Source: Ceratobasidium sp. AG-K (taxonomy: Eukaryota; Basidiomycota; Agaricomycetes; Cantharellales; Ceratobasidiaceae). From it: a stretch of DNA of 64,000 nt. The notes beneath the pieces were generated by a model, which did not search any database, had not been told where the DNA came from, and saw only the letters and a list, made by a program, of their open reading frames with translations. Positions 12,745-25,057 of this stretch are shown one piece after another. The position numbers and the translations under genes are program-made. The stretch covers positions 558,001 to 622,000 of the forward strand of contig JAWNGF010000003.1 of the NCBI GenBank assembly GCA_037039685.1, read 5' to 3'. The stretch's first letter is position 1. Every line of letters starts with the position of its first letter.

Positions 12745-13082
12745 GCCATGGCTGCAAACGGAGGGCACAGTAAGATGGATGGCAAGGTATGTTTATCCTA
12801 TGCCATCATCTACATGGTTTTTTTCGGTGTCTTCGCCAATAGGATGAGAATTACTTCTAAATTTAGGTGCTTGAAATGTTGATATTATTGGTCATTATTG
12901 CGTGCGTTGTCATTTACCGAATAAGACCCAGGGGTTTTGTTGATTCGCCACGATATCGTGCTCGCGATTGCCTGATTACCACTGTATCTCTCCGTGTACA
13001 AGCCCATCGCTTCGACCGAGACAAAGTAGGATATGGGAAATTTCTTGGGGGATATTCCGCTGGAGTCAATATTACTGTTTGA
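12745..13082 (+). pseudogene. RTA1-like relic with internal deletion
   Basis: Pieces line up in order with the 3' half of copy A. These are an exon-6-like GCCATGGCTGCAAACGG...AAGATGGATGGCAAG ending at a GT donor (12748-12789), an exon-7 remnant ending in AATAGGATGAGA, intron-like TTATTGGTCATTATTGCG, and a last-exon remnant with ACAAGCCCATCGCTTCGACC. Most of exons 7-8 is missing and the frame is lost. A decayed tandem copy nearest to copy A. Confidence 0.75.
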
Positions 13083-13178
13083 TATCACTTGAGTAGCTAG
13101 ACAAAATACAAGACTTGGTATGATCGTGTTTAGCTGGGATTCAGAAACATCTTTAAATCTAGTTAACTAGCTGAATCG

Positions 13179-13304
13179 ATGAGATTTGCCACGTTTTATA
13201 TCGTAACGCTCTGCGTATTATCGATCCTGATGGGTGCAGCTGCGGGAATCGCGGTGGAAATGAATACGAGCCTTCCTCCGTATGTTAGAACTGGCATGCT
13301 TTAG
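13179..13304 (+). CDS. Possible small secreted peptide
   Basis: A 41-codon frame starting MRFATFYIVTLCVLSILMG, a hydrophobic signal-peptide-like N terminus followed by only ~20 polar residues. A GT donor (GTATGT) near the end could extend it by splicing. There is no family match, and it could equally be the remains of another duplicated membrane gene. Confidence 0.2.
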   Translation: MRFATFYIVTLCVLSILMGAAAGIAVEMNTSLPPYVRTGML

Positions 13305-13651
13305 TTAATACAAATAACACACCGCCTTGGTATGTAAACCTCCACCAATCCACGCCCATTGGTGATGTAGCTTGTCACTAAGAAGAATTTCCAGACGCGA
13401 CAGTGTCCGCTCGACCTCCGGGTTGCACCTAACATACGCCGATTGCGATAAATGCACGACCTCCATCATCAAATGATGTTAAAAGAGACCCCAGATACTA
13501 GGTCATAGAATCTACAAATATCGGCTGGTGAATTGGCACCAGTCAATTTGCCATGGGTGCCAAGCTTTGGTTACAAGGCTGTGAGTTCGATCGAAGGATA
13601 GGCGCGTCGGAGGATCAGTGCCCAGCTCTTTAGCGTTGTTTGTCATTATTA

Positions 13652-13720
13652 TGAAACCCGCCTTCCGCGCGTATGCATGCCATTGACTGCGCTATCTTCA
13701 CCACACACAACCGTATATAT
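13652..13720 (+). promoter_or_regulatory. Upstream block of RTA1 copy D
   Basis: GAAACCCGCCTTCCGCGCG and ATGCATGCC match the block upstream of copy B. GTATATATAG at 13713 is a TATA-like element about 60 bp before the ATG at 13776. Confidence 0.45.
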
Positions 13721-13775
13721 AGCTCCTGTGGTTGCACCATGTTCACTCAGACTGCATATATTTCTTCAGTTCACC

Positions 13776-15174
13776 ATGTCACTACCTCTCGCGATAGGGC
13801 TGCTGGCTTCTGTGGCTCGTGCTCTGGCACAGACAGATCCTGAGGTTGGCATTGATCCTGCGAATGATCCCAGCAATCGTAAGCATAATTGCTGTCCAGG
13901 AAATCAAACTTATAGCTTATTCTTCAATAGCCTTGAGATATATCCCCAATGTCCCTCTCGCGGTCGTCTCCGGTATCCTTTACATGATCTTACCAATCGC
14001 ATGCCTTGTCTGGGCCAGGAAGCGTTGGGCGCGTTTCATGCTTACTGTTCTCATTGGTGGAGTTTTCTATTCTCTAGGACTATTTCTGCGCATTGGTGAA
14101 TTCTGGTATTTTTAACTTTCAACCTCGCAACTGAGATCTGGATGTTCAGTATTTGGGAAGAACACTCACAGTTTGGGATTATATGTCGTCATGAATTTGT
14201 TCACCGTGTTGTCTCCCTGCGGGTTTATTGCCACCGTGAGTTCGAGGTCATTTATATTCTACTCTAAACTCTCTGAAGCCGAGTTTATACATAGGTGTAT
14301 ATGCTCCTCGGTCGGTTGGCGGTGCGATTAAACGCAGAGGAATTCTTGCTCGTCAAGCCGAGGATTATCACCAAGCTATTTGTGGTGCGATATAGACTGC
14401 ATACGAGTTGGATTTGTTTAACGAAAAACTGCCTTTTTATTGGGACAGACTTCTGACATTGGTAAGTGGGGTCTCCAAAAACATAGAAAATGGCATTCTA
14501 ACTAACGTCAATTCAGTTACTCTTCTGATCCAAGCTGGTGGGGGCTCGATGGCGACTAGCGAGAAGCTCGGTAAAACAGGCACCAAGGTATAAATTCACG
14601 TTGTTCGCCTAGTGCACACACTTACCATAGCTCGTAGATATTCTTGACAGGGCTGATCATTCAACTTATTTCCTTTGTCGTCTACATGATTGTCTTTTCT
14701 GCCTTTTTATATCGGATGAAGGTCAACCGCCCGGATGAGTGCCGGATGAGCTTTTCTGAGCCTAGGTTCTACAAACACTGGACAATGCTTGCATCGGCTA
14801 TTTCAATTAGCTGTATTGGCATTCTAGTGAGTACCTAACCTTGTCAACGTTGCGTGCATGCATGCGCTTCTCTTTGCTCAACGTTGTTTTCTCAAAGATC
14901 AGGTCGATATTCCGAACAGCAGAGAATGCACAGGGATTCCATGGGTACCTTGCCACGCATGAGGTATACTTTTACGTCCTTGATACACTTCCATTGTTCG
15001 TCGCAACTTTGTGAGTGTGTCTCGCAGATTGTGAAGCACGCATCGAAATTCTGATTCAATTAATGCAGTATATTTATCGTTGTATGGCCCCCAATGTACG
15101 TATCGGGGTACAAGTCCATGTCTACAATGTCTACGGATACAGCCTACGAGATGGGAGCGTCTGGGCGGAGGTAG
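13776..15174 (+). CDS. RTA1-like membrane protein, copy D
   Basis: Nine exons: 13776-13878, 13931-14095, 14150-14235, 14295-14384, 14449-14461 (13 nt), 14517-14587, 14638-14826, 14898-15010, 15069-15174. The intron positions and phases are those of copies A and B, and the frame is fully open. The signal-like N terminus MSLPLAIGLLASVARALAQ is followed by the RTA1 core (RYIPNVPLAVV, RKRWARFMLT, SPCGFIATVYMLLGRL, GLIIQLISF, RMKVNRP). RTA1/RSB1-type seven-span protein linked to lipid translocation and stress or drug resistance in yeasts; role here inferred only from family. Promoter block and protein are very close to copy B, so this pair is the youngest duplication in the cluster. Confidence 0.92.
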
Positions 15175-15585
15175 GCACCAGACATTGCCTCATGACTGAC
15201 TCTGCCACATGTTTGTGAAGCCTTTCTGTAATTTACTGCCCTGTTGTATAATGGACATCCTCGTGTTCGTATTCACCTCTTGATACTACTAGCGACCCAT
15301 AGCAAATTTGAATTCTTGCCTCTAGTTTGTGCTCCGGTTCGGATGTACGCATATATCGTCAATTGACAGTGTGTCACTAGGAATCGGCGTGAATGTGTAG
15401 TCGCATCATATATAGGATATTTGCCTATCACAAGGACGGTTGCAGGTATGTGGGGGTTGGAACATACGGGTTTGGAACGCCTCCCTGAAATATTCACGTG
15501 ACTCAAACGCCAGAATTGGCGGCCTACATTTACACAATATCAAATACCAATGCTGTGACGGCACTATCGTTCCAGAACCTCCACG
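15175..15585. other. intergenic, no gene seen
   Basis: About 410 bp between RTA1 copy D and the F-box gene with no supported reading frame. Confidence 0.4.
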
Positions 15586-17607
15586 ATGAGCAATTTTATC
15601 AACCTCCCCGATGAAACGATACTTGAAATAATAAGCTGGCTAGACCCACTTAGTATCTCTCGATCTCAACAGGTGATTGCCTGAACTCACCTGGCTTCCG
15701 ATCTGCTAAATCCTACGGATACGGCTGATATCTATCTAGGTCTGCCGCAAGCTTCACAAGCTAGTTCCAACTTCTCCTTATCTCGTCTATGTCCTTACGC
15801 TTCATTCGCTGGGTTATGCTCTTCCCCTGGTACCTCGACTCGATCTAACAATTGCCGAGTGCGTTGAACTTCTATACGCACACAAAGTGACCTGGTCTTG
15901 TTTCGATAAAATCCCTATGGAGAAATACGACCTAAACCCCGCCCCCGGAGAAACATACAAGTATGCCGGGGGCGTATTTGCTCAAGGTCTAGGGCATGAC
16001 TCGGAAAGACAGAATATGCATTTCTATCAACTTTCGTCCAAAAACACAGGTGTCGAATTTAAAGAGTGGGCATTCTACGATCTAGACTGGAACGTACTCG
16101 AGTTTACGATGGATCCCGACCAGAATCTCCTTGTATTTCTTCAGTTGCCACTTCCAGATCAAGTTTCTTTTGAATCATTTGAATTTAATATTCATATTCG
16201 AACGCTAGACAATAACGATGCGCATCCAGCAGCGCTACTACCCACGATCACTGGGGTCGTTAGACACGAGCCTACCCAAGAGGATGACGAGATGACTCCG
16301 GTCGAGTTTCTAGGCTTTAATCTCGAGATTTCGGGCTCTTTATTAGCAGTTTTGCTTTCTGCTGGAAGCATAGGATCGTTGCCACCGCAGATCATAGTAT
16401 GGGACTGGCACAGAGGAGTGGAAGTAGCTGTGAGTAGCCTTACGTATGATTAATCCACATGGTACAATCTATTTACTTTAACCGACCCACTTCCCCCTTC
16501 CCTTTCCTAGCGCGTGCTTGCTGTGCATTCTCCCATTCCTTCCTTCACCTTGTTGTCTCAAGGCGCAATTCTTCTTACCCAGTATTTTCAGGAACGACGA
16601 GAAGTGACAAAGGATCCCCAATTCCTCGTCGGTGAAACATATGGCGCTCTTGTTGTCTATAGATTCAATCCTCTGGACGGCAACTTTGGTCTGGAAGCCT
16701 CGCCCCTCGGTCCGATCGCATCGTTCAATCTCCCCCCACTAAATCCTCCACATGAGGGATCAAGGATATTCATCCTACCGACTCCGAGTATGGGATCTGG
16801 TGCCCACAATTCAACTAGGCCCAAGATCTACGACTTTCTGCCCCAAGCTCGCATCATCTGTCTGCAGGTTATGGTAAACAATGGTAATCAGAGCTCGCTA
16901 GAATACCAGAAGCCCGCTGGACTGCTCTATATACCCGTCAGCATATTCCTGAGCGCAGCTTGCAGCGATCATCAATCACATGTACAATTCGAGAACACGC
17001 TTCATGGTCCGATAATAATGCCCTGGAATGAATGGGCACACCACACTTCCTGGCTCGATAGGTCTGGTTTCCGTCAAAGCAGCTACTGGGGCCCGACATA
17101 CGGTCACCGGATTGTGTCTGCTTACGACAATGGAAGGCTCAGCGCATCCACGGAAGACTGGCTTTTGGCGCCGAACTTGGACTTGATCTTAGTCGATTTC
17201 AACCCGAGGCGTGTGCAACAGAGACAACTAGTAGAGAAGGGGTTGAAGATGGGCACGACAGCACCATGGAGAGACAATGACCGAGAGAAGAGGGAACCGT
17301 GCGGCACTCTAGGTTATAGTATATTCTGTCAGGGGACAGCCTCCGCTCAGGCGCGATATGCAGGAACCTTACTTCAGAATATTGAAGGAGTCTGTTTGGC
17401 CGATGATGTAATAGCAGACGACGAGCGTGGTAAGTGTATGCAACTGATTTTTCTGGCGCCTAATCTAAATCTGCCCTCTTGTGGCAGTGCTTGTGGTCAG
17501 AGCAGTAAGTGCCTTGTATTGCAGCACGCAGCTTATCAACGTTCGCTCTTGTTATAATCTAGGAGGAGTTCCGTCAAGGGACATCTCTTTCGGTTTACAC
17601 ATGTTAG
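15586..17607 (+). CDS. F-box protein
   Basis: Five exons: 15586-15672, 15740-16429, 16511-17429, 17488-17504 (17 nt) and 17563-17607, one open frame of about 585 aa. The N terminus is a typical F-box: M-S-N-F-I-N-L-P-D-E-T-I-L-E-I-I-S-W-L, then DPLSISRSQQVCRKLHKLV. The rest has repeated hydrophobic-WDW/VVY segments (QIIVWDWHRGVEVA, GETYGALVVYRFNP) that suggest a beta-propeller-like substrate-binding region, though no clear WD40 signature is seen. F-box proteins bring substrates to SCF ubiquitin ligases through Skp1; the substrate is unknown. The last two exons are short. An alternative end further downstream (17609-17845) was considered and lacks support. Confidence 0.8.
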
Positions 17608-17970
17608 CATGTGTGTGCCCGGTTTCATGGCGTTGTTCGCTCCTGGATATTTATTCATTTGGTTGAGTTGGCTATGGTGCGTGTTGCACCAACGCATGTC
17701 GCGCTTTGGCTCAATTTTGGCTATGAAACGCAGGTATGCCGTATCTCAGTCTCTGATACTTATGAGAGGAACGGGAATTCATGAGGAGACACCACATTTC
17801 CGTATGAAACGTATACCAGAATACTCCACTCCTTTTGCTGAATGATAGTAGTATAAGTTGGACGTTACTAGATGGCTGCGGGCTAGTCATTGAATGTCTC
17901 TAAACCTCACTGAATACGGCGGCGCGGTGGTGTATCGCTTGCAATCGTCTGCAATATTGAAATTGTTCAA

Positions 17971-20900
17971 CTATTCTCGAGGTGCATCCAAGGACTCAAC
18001 CCTTTCCTGGCCCTTCGCAATTGCTTCGTTTAGTGCGTTCTACCCAAGTAATTAGCACAACCCACAGGATGAAAAAATGGGCTCACGACTCTTCGCTCCC
18101 CAATTGAAGGGCCAAACACCTCGCTCCTCTCCTCCGCTGACATCAGTAGCAATTCGTCGATCGTCGTCTGGGCGAGAACCGTAATAGAGGAAAAGATGTT
18201 CATAGAAATGATGGACCCCAGTTCTTGTTCCTCCTACCAGTAGGATAGTTTAGAAAATAGCCCAACTAATAAATTAAGCAAGGGACACACCGTGCTCTCG
18301 TCATCTCCGATCCACTCTCTACTCCCCCACACTTCGTCCGCGCCACTCCACTCCTTCACTGCTCGATCCACCGCCCCTCTAATCAGTAGCGCCTCCTCTC
18401 GCGGGGTACGCGCAATGCCCACCCGCACGCTATGGGTCCCCAGGGATCCGTTGATCAGAGCTATGGTTCTGCGCAAGGAAGCCAGCGCTTTCCTCGCAGG
18501 GGGTGTAAATGGGTCCAGCTGAGATCCAATTTCCCTAGAAGTTCCACGCACACCTTGCATGTACGCTTCGAGTATAATTGCTACGTAGTCATATCCTTTC
18601 AATAAGCCTTGTACTAGCCTTGACAATGTTGGCACGGCATCGGGTGAAGGTAGGTCCGCTAGCGGGATTAACACTACCGCATTGGACGGGTCCAGGGAGA
18701 GGGAAGCCCCGTGCAGGGGTGGGGCTAAATTTTTCCATGATTCATCCAAGTCGGGAGAGGAACCAGATCGTTCGATGAGCCGAAGGTTGATGCTGGGATG
18801 TTCGAGTTGGTGTACAAGGGCACGATGCTGCATAACTCGCATACTCGATAATACACAAAAGTGCCGGGGGATTTCCTCAGCATGAGTATCGTGTGGAGCA
18901 AGCGTGAGCATAGAATTAATATCGGGTGGGATAGGATGAGGTCTGGGTTGCGCAATCCCCGGCTGAGAGTCGGCAGTTGGGGTCGAATCGCGAACAGGAG
19001 TTGCACTTGTCGCCAAAGTATTTGGCACAGACCTGAAACTTGAATGAAGACCCCGATTGTGCATGAACGAGGCGAGCTTCCCTTGCGCTGAGTGTTTCGG
19101 CTGGAGGGCCTTCCACTTGAGTGGGTTGTCCTGATTCGTTTCGATAGTAGGAAGTACGAGAGATTGAGCATTATGAATGGGGTGCGCGGCTGTTTCATCG
19201 CGTAACGTCGAGATATTTTGCGTAGTGTATTCCGCCTGGATTGGAAGTTCAGGTCCATTAAGCATCTGGAGGTCTTCGTCAACGTTAACCGTATCCTGTA
19301 TGATATCGGGGGAGCTGGGTCCTGAAACACGCCCGTATTCGTCAAGGAGGGAGTCTACTGGCACTAGTTCGCAATCCGTGTCCCGAGTCGCGAGTTCAAG
19401 GCCGTCTTGAGCTTCTTCATCCCGTTCCGCGTCATTGTAGTGATGACACGGCTCCATTGTGTCGTCGGGGTTCCACGAGTGTAGTTTACGTCGATCGACC
19501 ATCTTCTCCGACTCGAATGAGAGCGGAACAAATGACGCTTGAGTGAATGGGTCACGCTCCAGCCCCGACCCAGCGTCCAAATCCATACAGTCATCCAATC
19601 CATCGAAATCGCTCCAAGCTGGCTCATTCTCCGGCCCCTGAACTCCTCCGCACGGGGCCGTGCCCGGTGCGTCACGCTCGAGTGCACCCGGATCTAGCAC
19701 ACGCTCCACGCCTTCTGGTATAAAAATCAGAACTTATACCCTTCACCAGCCAACTTACCCGCACGAGGAGCCCGCGTTCTCTCCCGTTTCGTTAAAATTG
19801 GCCTCTCTCTTGCTTGAGCCTTTTCAACCACACCCTGATCCTCCACGTCCATCCGCAGTCTATCATCGACAAGTAGGCCTTGGTCTAATTCAGTTCGCAG
19901 CATCTTGATAGTATTTTTGGCCAATATTTTGGCCTCTGGATCGCAGACGGAACCGACTCGAGCGACTTGGTCATGCGTAGGGACAGATTCCCCTGGCATT
20001 GTGACCCTATACGAGATCTCACAACGATAAGATGCATTGAGGATAAGCATGCGGTTACAAAGGCTTACCGCCATTCGAGCTCGAGTTGCAATGACTGTAA
20101 CCCTCCAACGCGCCTCATTCCTAACTGGCTTGGCGCTTTACCGCTAGCTTCTCCATTTTTAGTAATCTCCGGTGATGATGCTAACAAATCGGATAGCTTG
20201 GTCGGCGTGGGGGGTCCAACGACAGGGTGTTGATTTGGAGGCGGGAGATTGGGAACTAAACAGCTCGTTTTAATCAGCCTTTGGCATGTCAAGCCCCACC
20301 ACGAATGTATAAAATCCTCACCTTCCAACAAGAATGTATCTTTCTCGTCTAATTTCTCCTGCATCACATATTCGAGTGGGTCAACCCCAAGACCTTGAGT
20401 CAAATGCCCAACCACGAGATCGACCAACGTATCGTCGTCGGCTAATTGGTCTACGTCCGATGCTACAGTTGACCGGCTCGTCATGCGTCCAAGGGCACCT
20501 ACGTCCACAGTATGTGGCTGCTTTGCTGTGATTTCGCCGCGGTGTACTCCTCCACCTTTGGACCCAATCCGACTAATTGTCCTAAAGGTTTTCTGGCTCA
20601 AGCTCCGAGAACCAGCTCGACTCAGGACCCCAGCGGAAGGATCGTCCTCCAATTCGTCAACCTCTTCACCACTCACCTCCTCGTCACCAAGCTGTCCAGC
20701 CACCGAGTCACTCACCGCCGGAGAGGCAGGGGTAAATATGCTCGCAATAGGCGGGGCAGCGTGAACGGGCGGGCGAGTAGGAATAGGATGGTGCAGATGG
20801 GACACGAATTCCGCAAGGCTACGACACTGTGAGCTGGGGACCAAGGTGAAAATGAAGTATACAAACGTACGTTACTGGCTTTTTTTTCGCAAACAGCCTT

Positions 20901-22724
20901 CTGCCGCGTTGCTGGTCCTTTGGGAAGAGTATTTCATCTAAAAAGATAATAAAACTCAGCTTCAGAACATTGGAGCATGCTTCAGCTACTTGCCAAATTT
21001 GCTTATCCGTTCCGCACATGCGCCGGGCGATGAACTCGCAAGGAAGGCCATCTCACTTGGATGAATGCGCGCAGGGGTACGAGGTGGAGAGGAAGGCTGG
21101 GCTGCATCGGAAGATGAGAATTCACTGGGTGGTTGAAGAGAAGGAGGCTGTGGGGGCGATGAAGCAGGTAGAATGTGACCTAGTCCAATGTGTCAGAGAA
21201 TCTAATTTACGATTACAAACCCACTTACCCATGTCCCCACACAATAATTCCATGCTCTCCCGGGCAATATTCTCCATAACACTTCCCTCAGTTTCTACTT
21301 TTGTGGGTTGTGCGCCAATCGCTTCCAGCAGACCTGCAAGGCTTCCTGAATCGAGAACACCGCGCGTTACTGATCGCTTCCGTGTGGCGCCCACCCTGCT
21401 ATCCCTTGGGAAAACTGGGGGCGACATTGGCCGTGACAGAAGGTTGGGGGGAGGAGAATCGGTTCGCAGATATTTAGTACTCTCAAGAGTGGTTGGCTGG
21501 CCTAATCGCCGAGCAGGCACACGAGCCATGAACGTGCGGAAGTCATGTGCCATCTCGGGAGTGATTGTGTACTCCACATTCCTAAGAACACCCTCAGCCA
21601 AGTCCAGGAGTAAGTAGATTGGAATACGTACAGGCACTTATCCTCGTCAATCTTATCCACGACGACCTCTTCTACTTCCACGGAATGTATGCGGCCTCTC
21701 TCCATGGTTTCCGCAAAGTCTGTCCGGAGTAATCCAACTACCTGGGCGCGCGAACGATGTAGGACTTTTGGTGTCTGTCTTCGCGCACGAGCAGTCAGAA
21801 TGGGGGAGAGAGGGCGAAGAGGGCCGTGAAGCGGATTCGCTGAATGGAAGGCAAGCACAGCAAAAAAATCGCAATTCCATGTGGCCATTTTAGCTTACGC
21901 GATCGCAAGAATAAGATATAAAATGACGTACGTTCCTCCGCCATCGTTGCAGAAATACTATGCGTCGCTCTCTTCTTGACTTCCAATATCCTCCCGAATA
22001 CGTGTTTGACTCCTCGTTGTTCATCTACGCTCAACGCGAAATCTTCGTCGTAGGGCGTATTGACGCTTTGTTCATGAATTTTCAATAACTTTTCGAGAGG
22101 GTCGACGGGCAGTGTGATATCCGTGGGAGCTTGTGGCGAGATTGGGTGGAGAGAGACAGAAAACACCTGAGAAGCCGTATTGTTGCCATTAAATACTTCA
22201 GCGTCATCAAAATACCTTCTACCTTTGAAACACCATTTTCTGTGTATAATATGTAGCTGGAGTTCATGTCTTATCAGCAGCGGTGTATATATATTCCTCA
22301 AGTACATACTCGGTTGTAATGTGTCGTTTTGCATAGGCTAATGTTTGTTGTTGGATGTGCGCACGCAGGGCACGAGCCTCGGAAGGAGTGTCCAAATAGC
22401 TCGCGGACATACGAGCGTAACAGAGCGAATCTGAGCCGGATTGTGTTGTCTTGGTTGCGGTGGCGAACCTGAACGAAGATTCAATTCAATAAGCGCTGTG
22501 GCGTCTGTTTGACCCCGTGATCCAGCCAGGCTGGAGCTGCGCAACGTCCACTCCACCCACAAACGATCAAACTAGATACCTTTGCGTGTTTCTCAGCCTG
22601 GGTTCTTCGTTGATATACCAGAGCTACATGACCTCCGCGCTCCTCGACTCGTTTCAACGTACTTGGCAAATCGCCCAAAGCTTTGCAACGCACGCGACTT
22701 GTACGCCGCGCCACGCCTAGTCAT
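17971..22724 (-). CDS. Large XPF-like/HhH protein, Zip2/SHOC1-type candidate
   Basis: Sixteen exons join in phase: 22663-22724, 22580-22597 (18 nt), 22469-22536, 22310-22430, 22223-22256, 21932-22166, 21632-21893, 21229-21581, 20994-21179, 20876-20937, 20322-20826, 20069-20255, 19759-20006, 18291-19714, 18087-18233, 17971-18039. This gives 1326 aa. One intron (20938-20993) needs a GC-AG splice (GCAAGT). The C-terminal region has LRLIERSG, then [17 protein letters not shown] and [11 protein letters not shown], resembling an XPF nuclease fold without the catalytic ERK-x3-D. The next two exons give [42 protein letters not shown], a helix-hairpin-helix-like end. That pairing is typical of non-catalytic XPF relatives such as Zip2/SHOC1, which stabilise recombination intermediates during meiotic crossing-over. 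The central part is Pro/Ser-rich and unassigned. The identification is inference; the exon model is stronger than the name. Confidence 0.6.
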
Positions 22725-23683
22725 TGCCTCAAGTGTCTATGTATGTTAGTGGACGCGAAATCAACTAGGTACCTCCATACTATTATGCCAATTAATACCA
22801 TAACACACTCTAAACTTTGGCGGCTGATACTCGCGTTTATCAACGAGTCGTTTGTACAATTGTACAACCTCGGGTTACCACGTATCTATTCATCTCCAAC
22901 TAAAGCCGGTCCTGTATGTTGGAGAAGGAATCCGTGCCAGGTCAACGAAGTACCTCATGTCAGTGGTCCGAGAAGAAATTTGAAGACATGGCTACACTCA
23001 GCCAATTAGGTGATGTAAATTTATATACCCCGCGGAATTGGAGTCCAGTTCATGATATCACCACGTGTGAGGCGCGCTAACTCAAAGTTTAGATGCCAGG
23101 AATTACAGTAAGAGCTCACGATAATCCGATTACATGATGCTCATGACTAGCATTTTTTTCCAGATTGGTGTAGACCAGAGATAGACTTTGCCTATAGATT
23201 ACCTGTCGGCTAACGAAGCATGAAGGCAACACGTCATCAATATCGTAAATTATAAATAGAACGACTCCCGAGGAGACGATGCGCAAAACTTGTGAGCTTA
23301 ATATTGATCTTTACATCAAGCTAACAGATTCGTAAAGGGCTCGACTCTGCCCCGTTTCACACCCGCAACTTAACCGAGGGATGATTCATTTTCATCACGT
23401 CAGGTCCGAGAAGTTCCATGACTCTCCAATTTGAATATGCTCGAGAAGCGAAGAAACGCACGAGACGGAGGCCGTGGCACTGCAGCCCCTGATGTCAATC
23501 AATTACTACGGATAAACCAGGCTGCTATCAGTTTGACAGCAGATATCGCAACGCGCGCTTCGCGCCCCGCAGCTCGCGCCCATGAAGATACATCGTGGCC
23601 CTCGTCACTGCGATGCGTGTCTTAAAATACGACTTGCGTGCAACGACGAATACCATTACTCACTCTCAACCTGGTTCTACAAC
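22725..23683. other. intergenic, no gene seen
   Basis: Divergent upstream region of the XPF-like gene (-) and RTA1 copy E (+). No supported coding sequence or obvious TATA box. Confidence 0.4.
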
Positions 23684-25057
23684 ATGCCCGAGAAAATCTT
23701 CTCCACTCTGGCTTTAACCTACCTTTTCTTTGGAATTTTGGCTCAGAGCTCTCTTGTTTCGGCCCAAAACGGGATGGATCCCGATATTCGTAAGTAGAAC
23801 CATTACAATACCCAGTGTAACTTGCTAAATATGCATTTAGCCATGGGTTTCATCCCGAACAAGACCTACGCGATCATCGCTGGCTGCTTCTATGTATTCA
23901 CAGCTGGGACATGCATTCTTTGGTCGCTGCGACACTGGAGACGATATATGCTCACTATCATCATTGCTGCATTGTTTTACGCTCTCGGCCTCTTCCTTCG
24001 CGTCGGTAAGTTCTCGACAATCTTCACCAAATATGTTATATTAATATTACGGTTCAAGTTGTTGCTAGTGATCCCACAAGCGTTACCAAGTACGCTATCA
24101 TGAACCTCATTTCTATCCTTTCCCCTTGCGGGTTTATTGCTGCTGTAAGTTGATCTCGACTGACGTCCACCCTCTGAATCCAGAGAGCTAAAACTGAGTA
24201 CGCTCTTGACAGGTTTATATGCTCCTTGGCCGCCTCGCCATCCACTTGAAAGCTGAGGAACATTTGCTAATCAAGCCACGTCTCCTCACGCGAGTCTTTG
24301 TGGTAAGTCCAGGGTTGCTGTTCGTATTCCTCGCTAATCATCGTCCTATCCCTAGACATCAGATATTGGTTCGTATTTCTTATTCATCTCGCGGACGACT
24401 TAACTAAGCCTCGAATAGTAACTTTTTTGGTCCAAGGTAGCGGCGGGGGGTTGATTGCCTCAGACAATGTGGATATGAGCAGAATTGGCGACAAGGTACG
24501 CCCAAATATTGTCACGTCGAACGATATATGCTTAGCCGCTCGGCGACCAGGTGTTTTTGGGAGGCCTCATCGCCCAACTTGTTTCTTTTGTTGTGTACAC
24601 CTGCGTCTTTGTTGTGTTCGTCTATCGTTTGTGGATGCACCGCCGCGAACAGTGGACACACCGCCCTGAAGGAATCTTCAATCATTGGCTCCCGCTCGTT
24701 GCCGCCATGGGCATCAGCTGCCAAAACATTATTGTGAGTCACCGTACATCAGCAGCTAAACTACGAGCTCACTTTTGGGTTCAGATCCGTTCCATCTTTC
24801 GCGTTGTCGAGAACGCTCAAGGCTTCCATGGTTATCTCGCAACCCACGAACAGTACTTCTACTTTCTCGACTGTGTTGTACTCTGGATCGCGATCACGTA
24901 AGTGACCACAAAGTGCAGTTTTTTTCAAATCCGTCTCACTTTTGCTTGCAGTGTCTTTGTAGTGACTTGGCCACCCAGATATCTGACTGGATACAATCCC
25001 GGCGACATGAAGCGCAAGTCCCCAGAGGCGGCGGTGACAAATGACTCGAAGGCCTAG
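23684..25057 (+). CDS. RTA1-like membrane protein, copy E (dispersed)
   Basis: Nine exons: 23684-23789, 23841-24005, 24059-24144, 24213-24302, 24356-24368 (13 nt), 24419-24495, 24551-24733, 24785-24897, 24952-25057. It has the same architecture as the tandem copies, with small length changes in exons 1, 6 and 7. A signal-like N terminus (MPEKIFSTLALTYLFFGIL) precedes the RTA1 core: GFIPNKTYAIIAG, RHWRRYMLTIII, GLFLRV, SPCGFIAAVYMLLGRL, GFHGYLATHEQYFYFLD. The intron after the 13-nt exon starts GTTCGT, a weak donor. More diverged than A, B and D and separated from them by the F-box and XPF-like genes, so an older copy. Family role as for the others: lipid/drug-related seven-span membrane protein. 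Confidence 0.92.

Noticed and set aside
17609..17845. Extra exon of the F-box gene (MCVPGFMALFAPGYLF...)
   Set aside because: Not in frame with the preceding exon by any normal splice site; the gene already ends at 17607.
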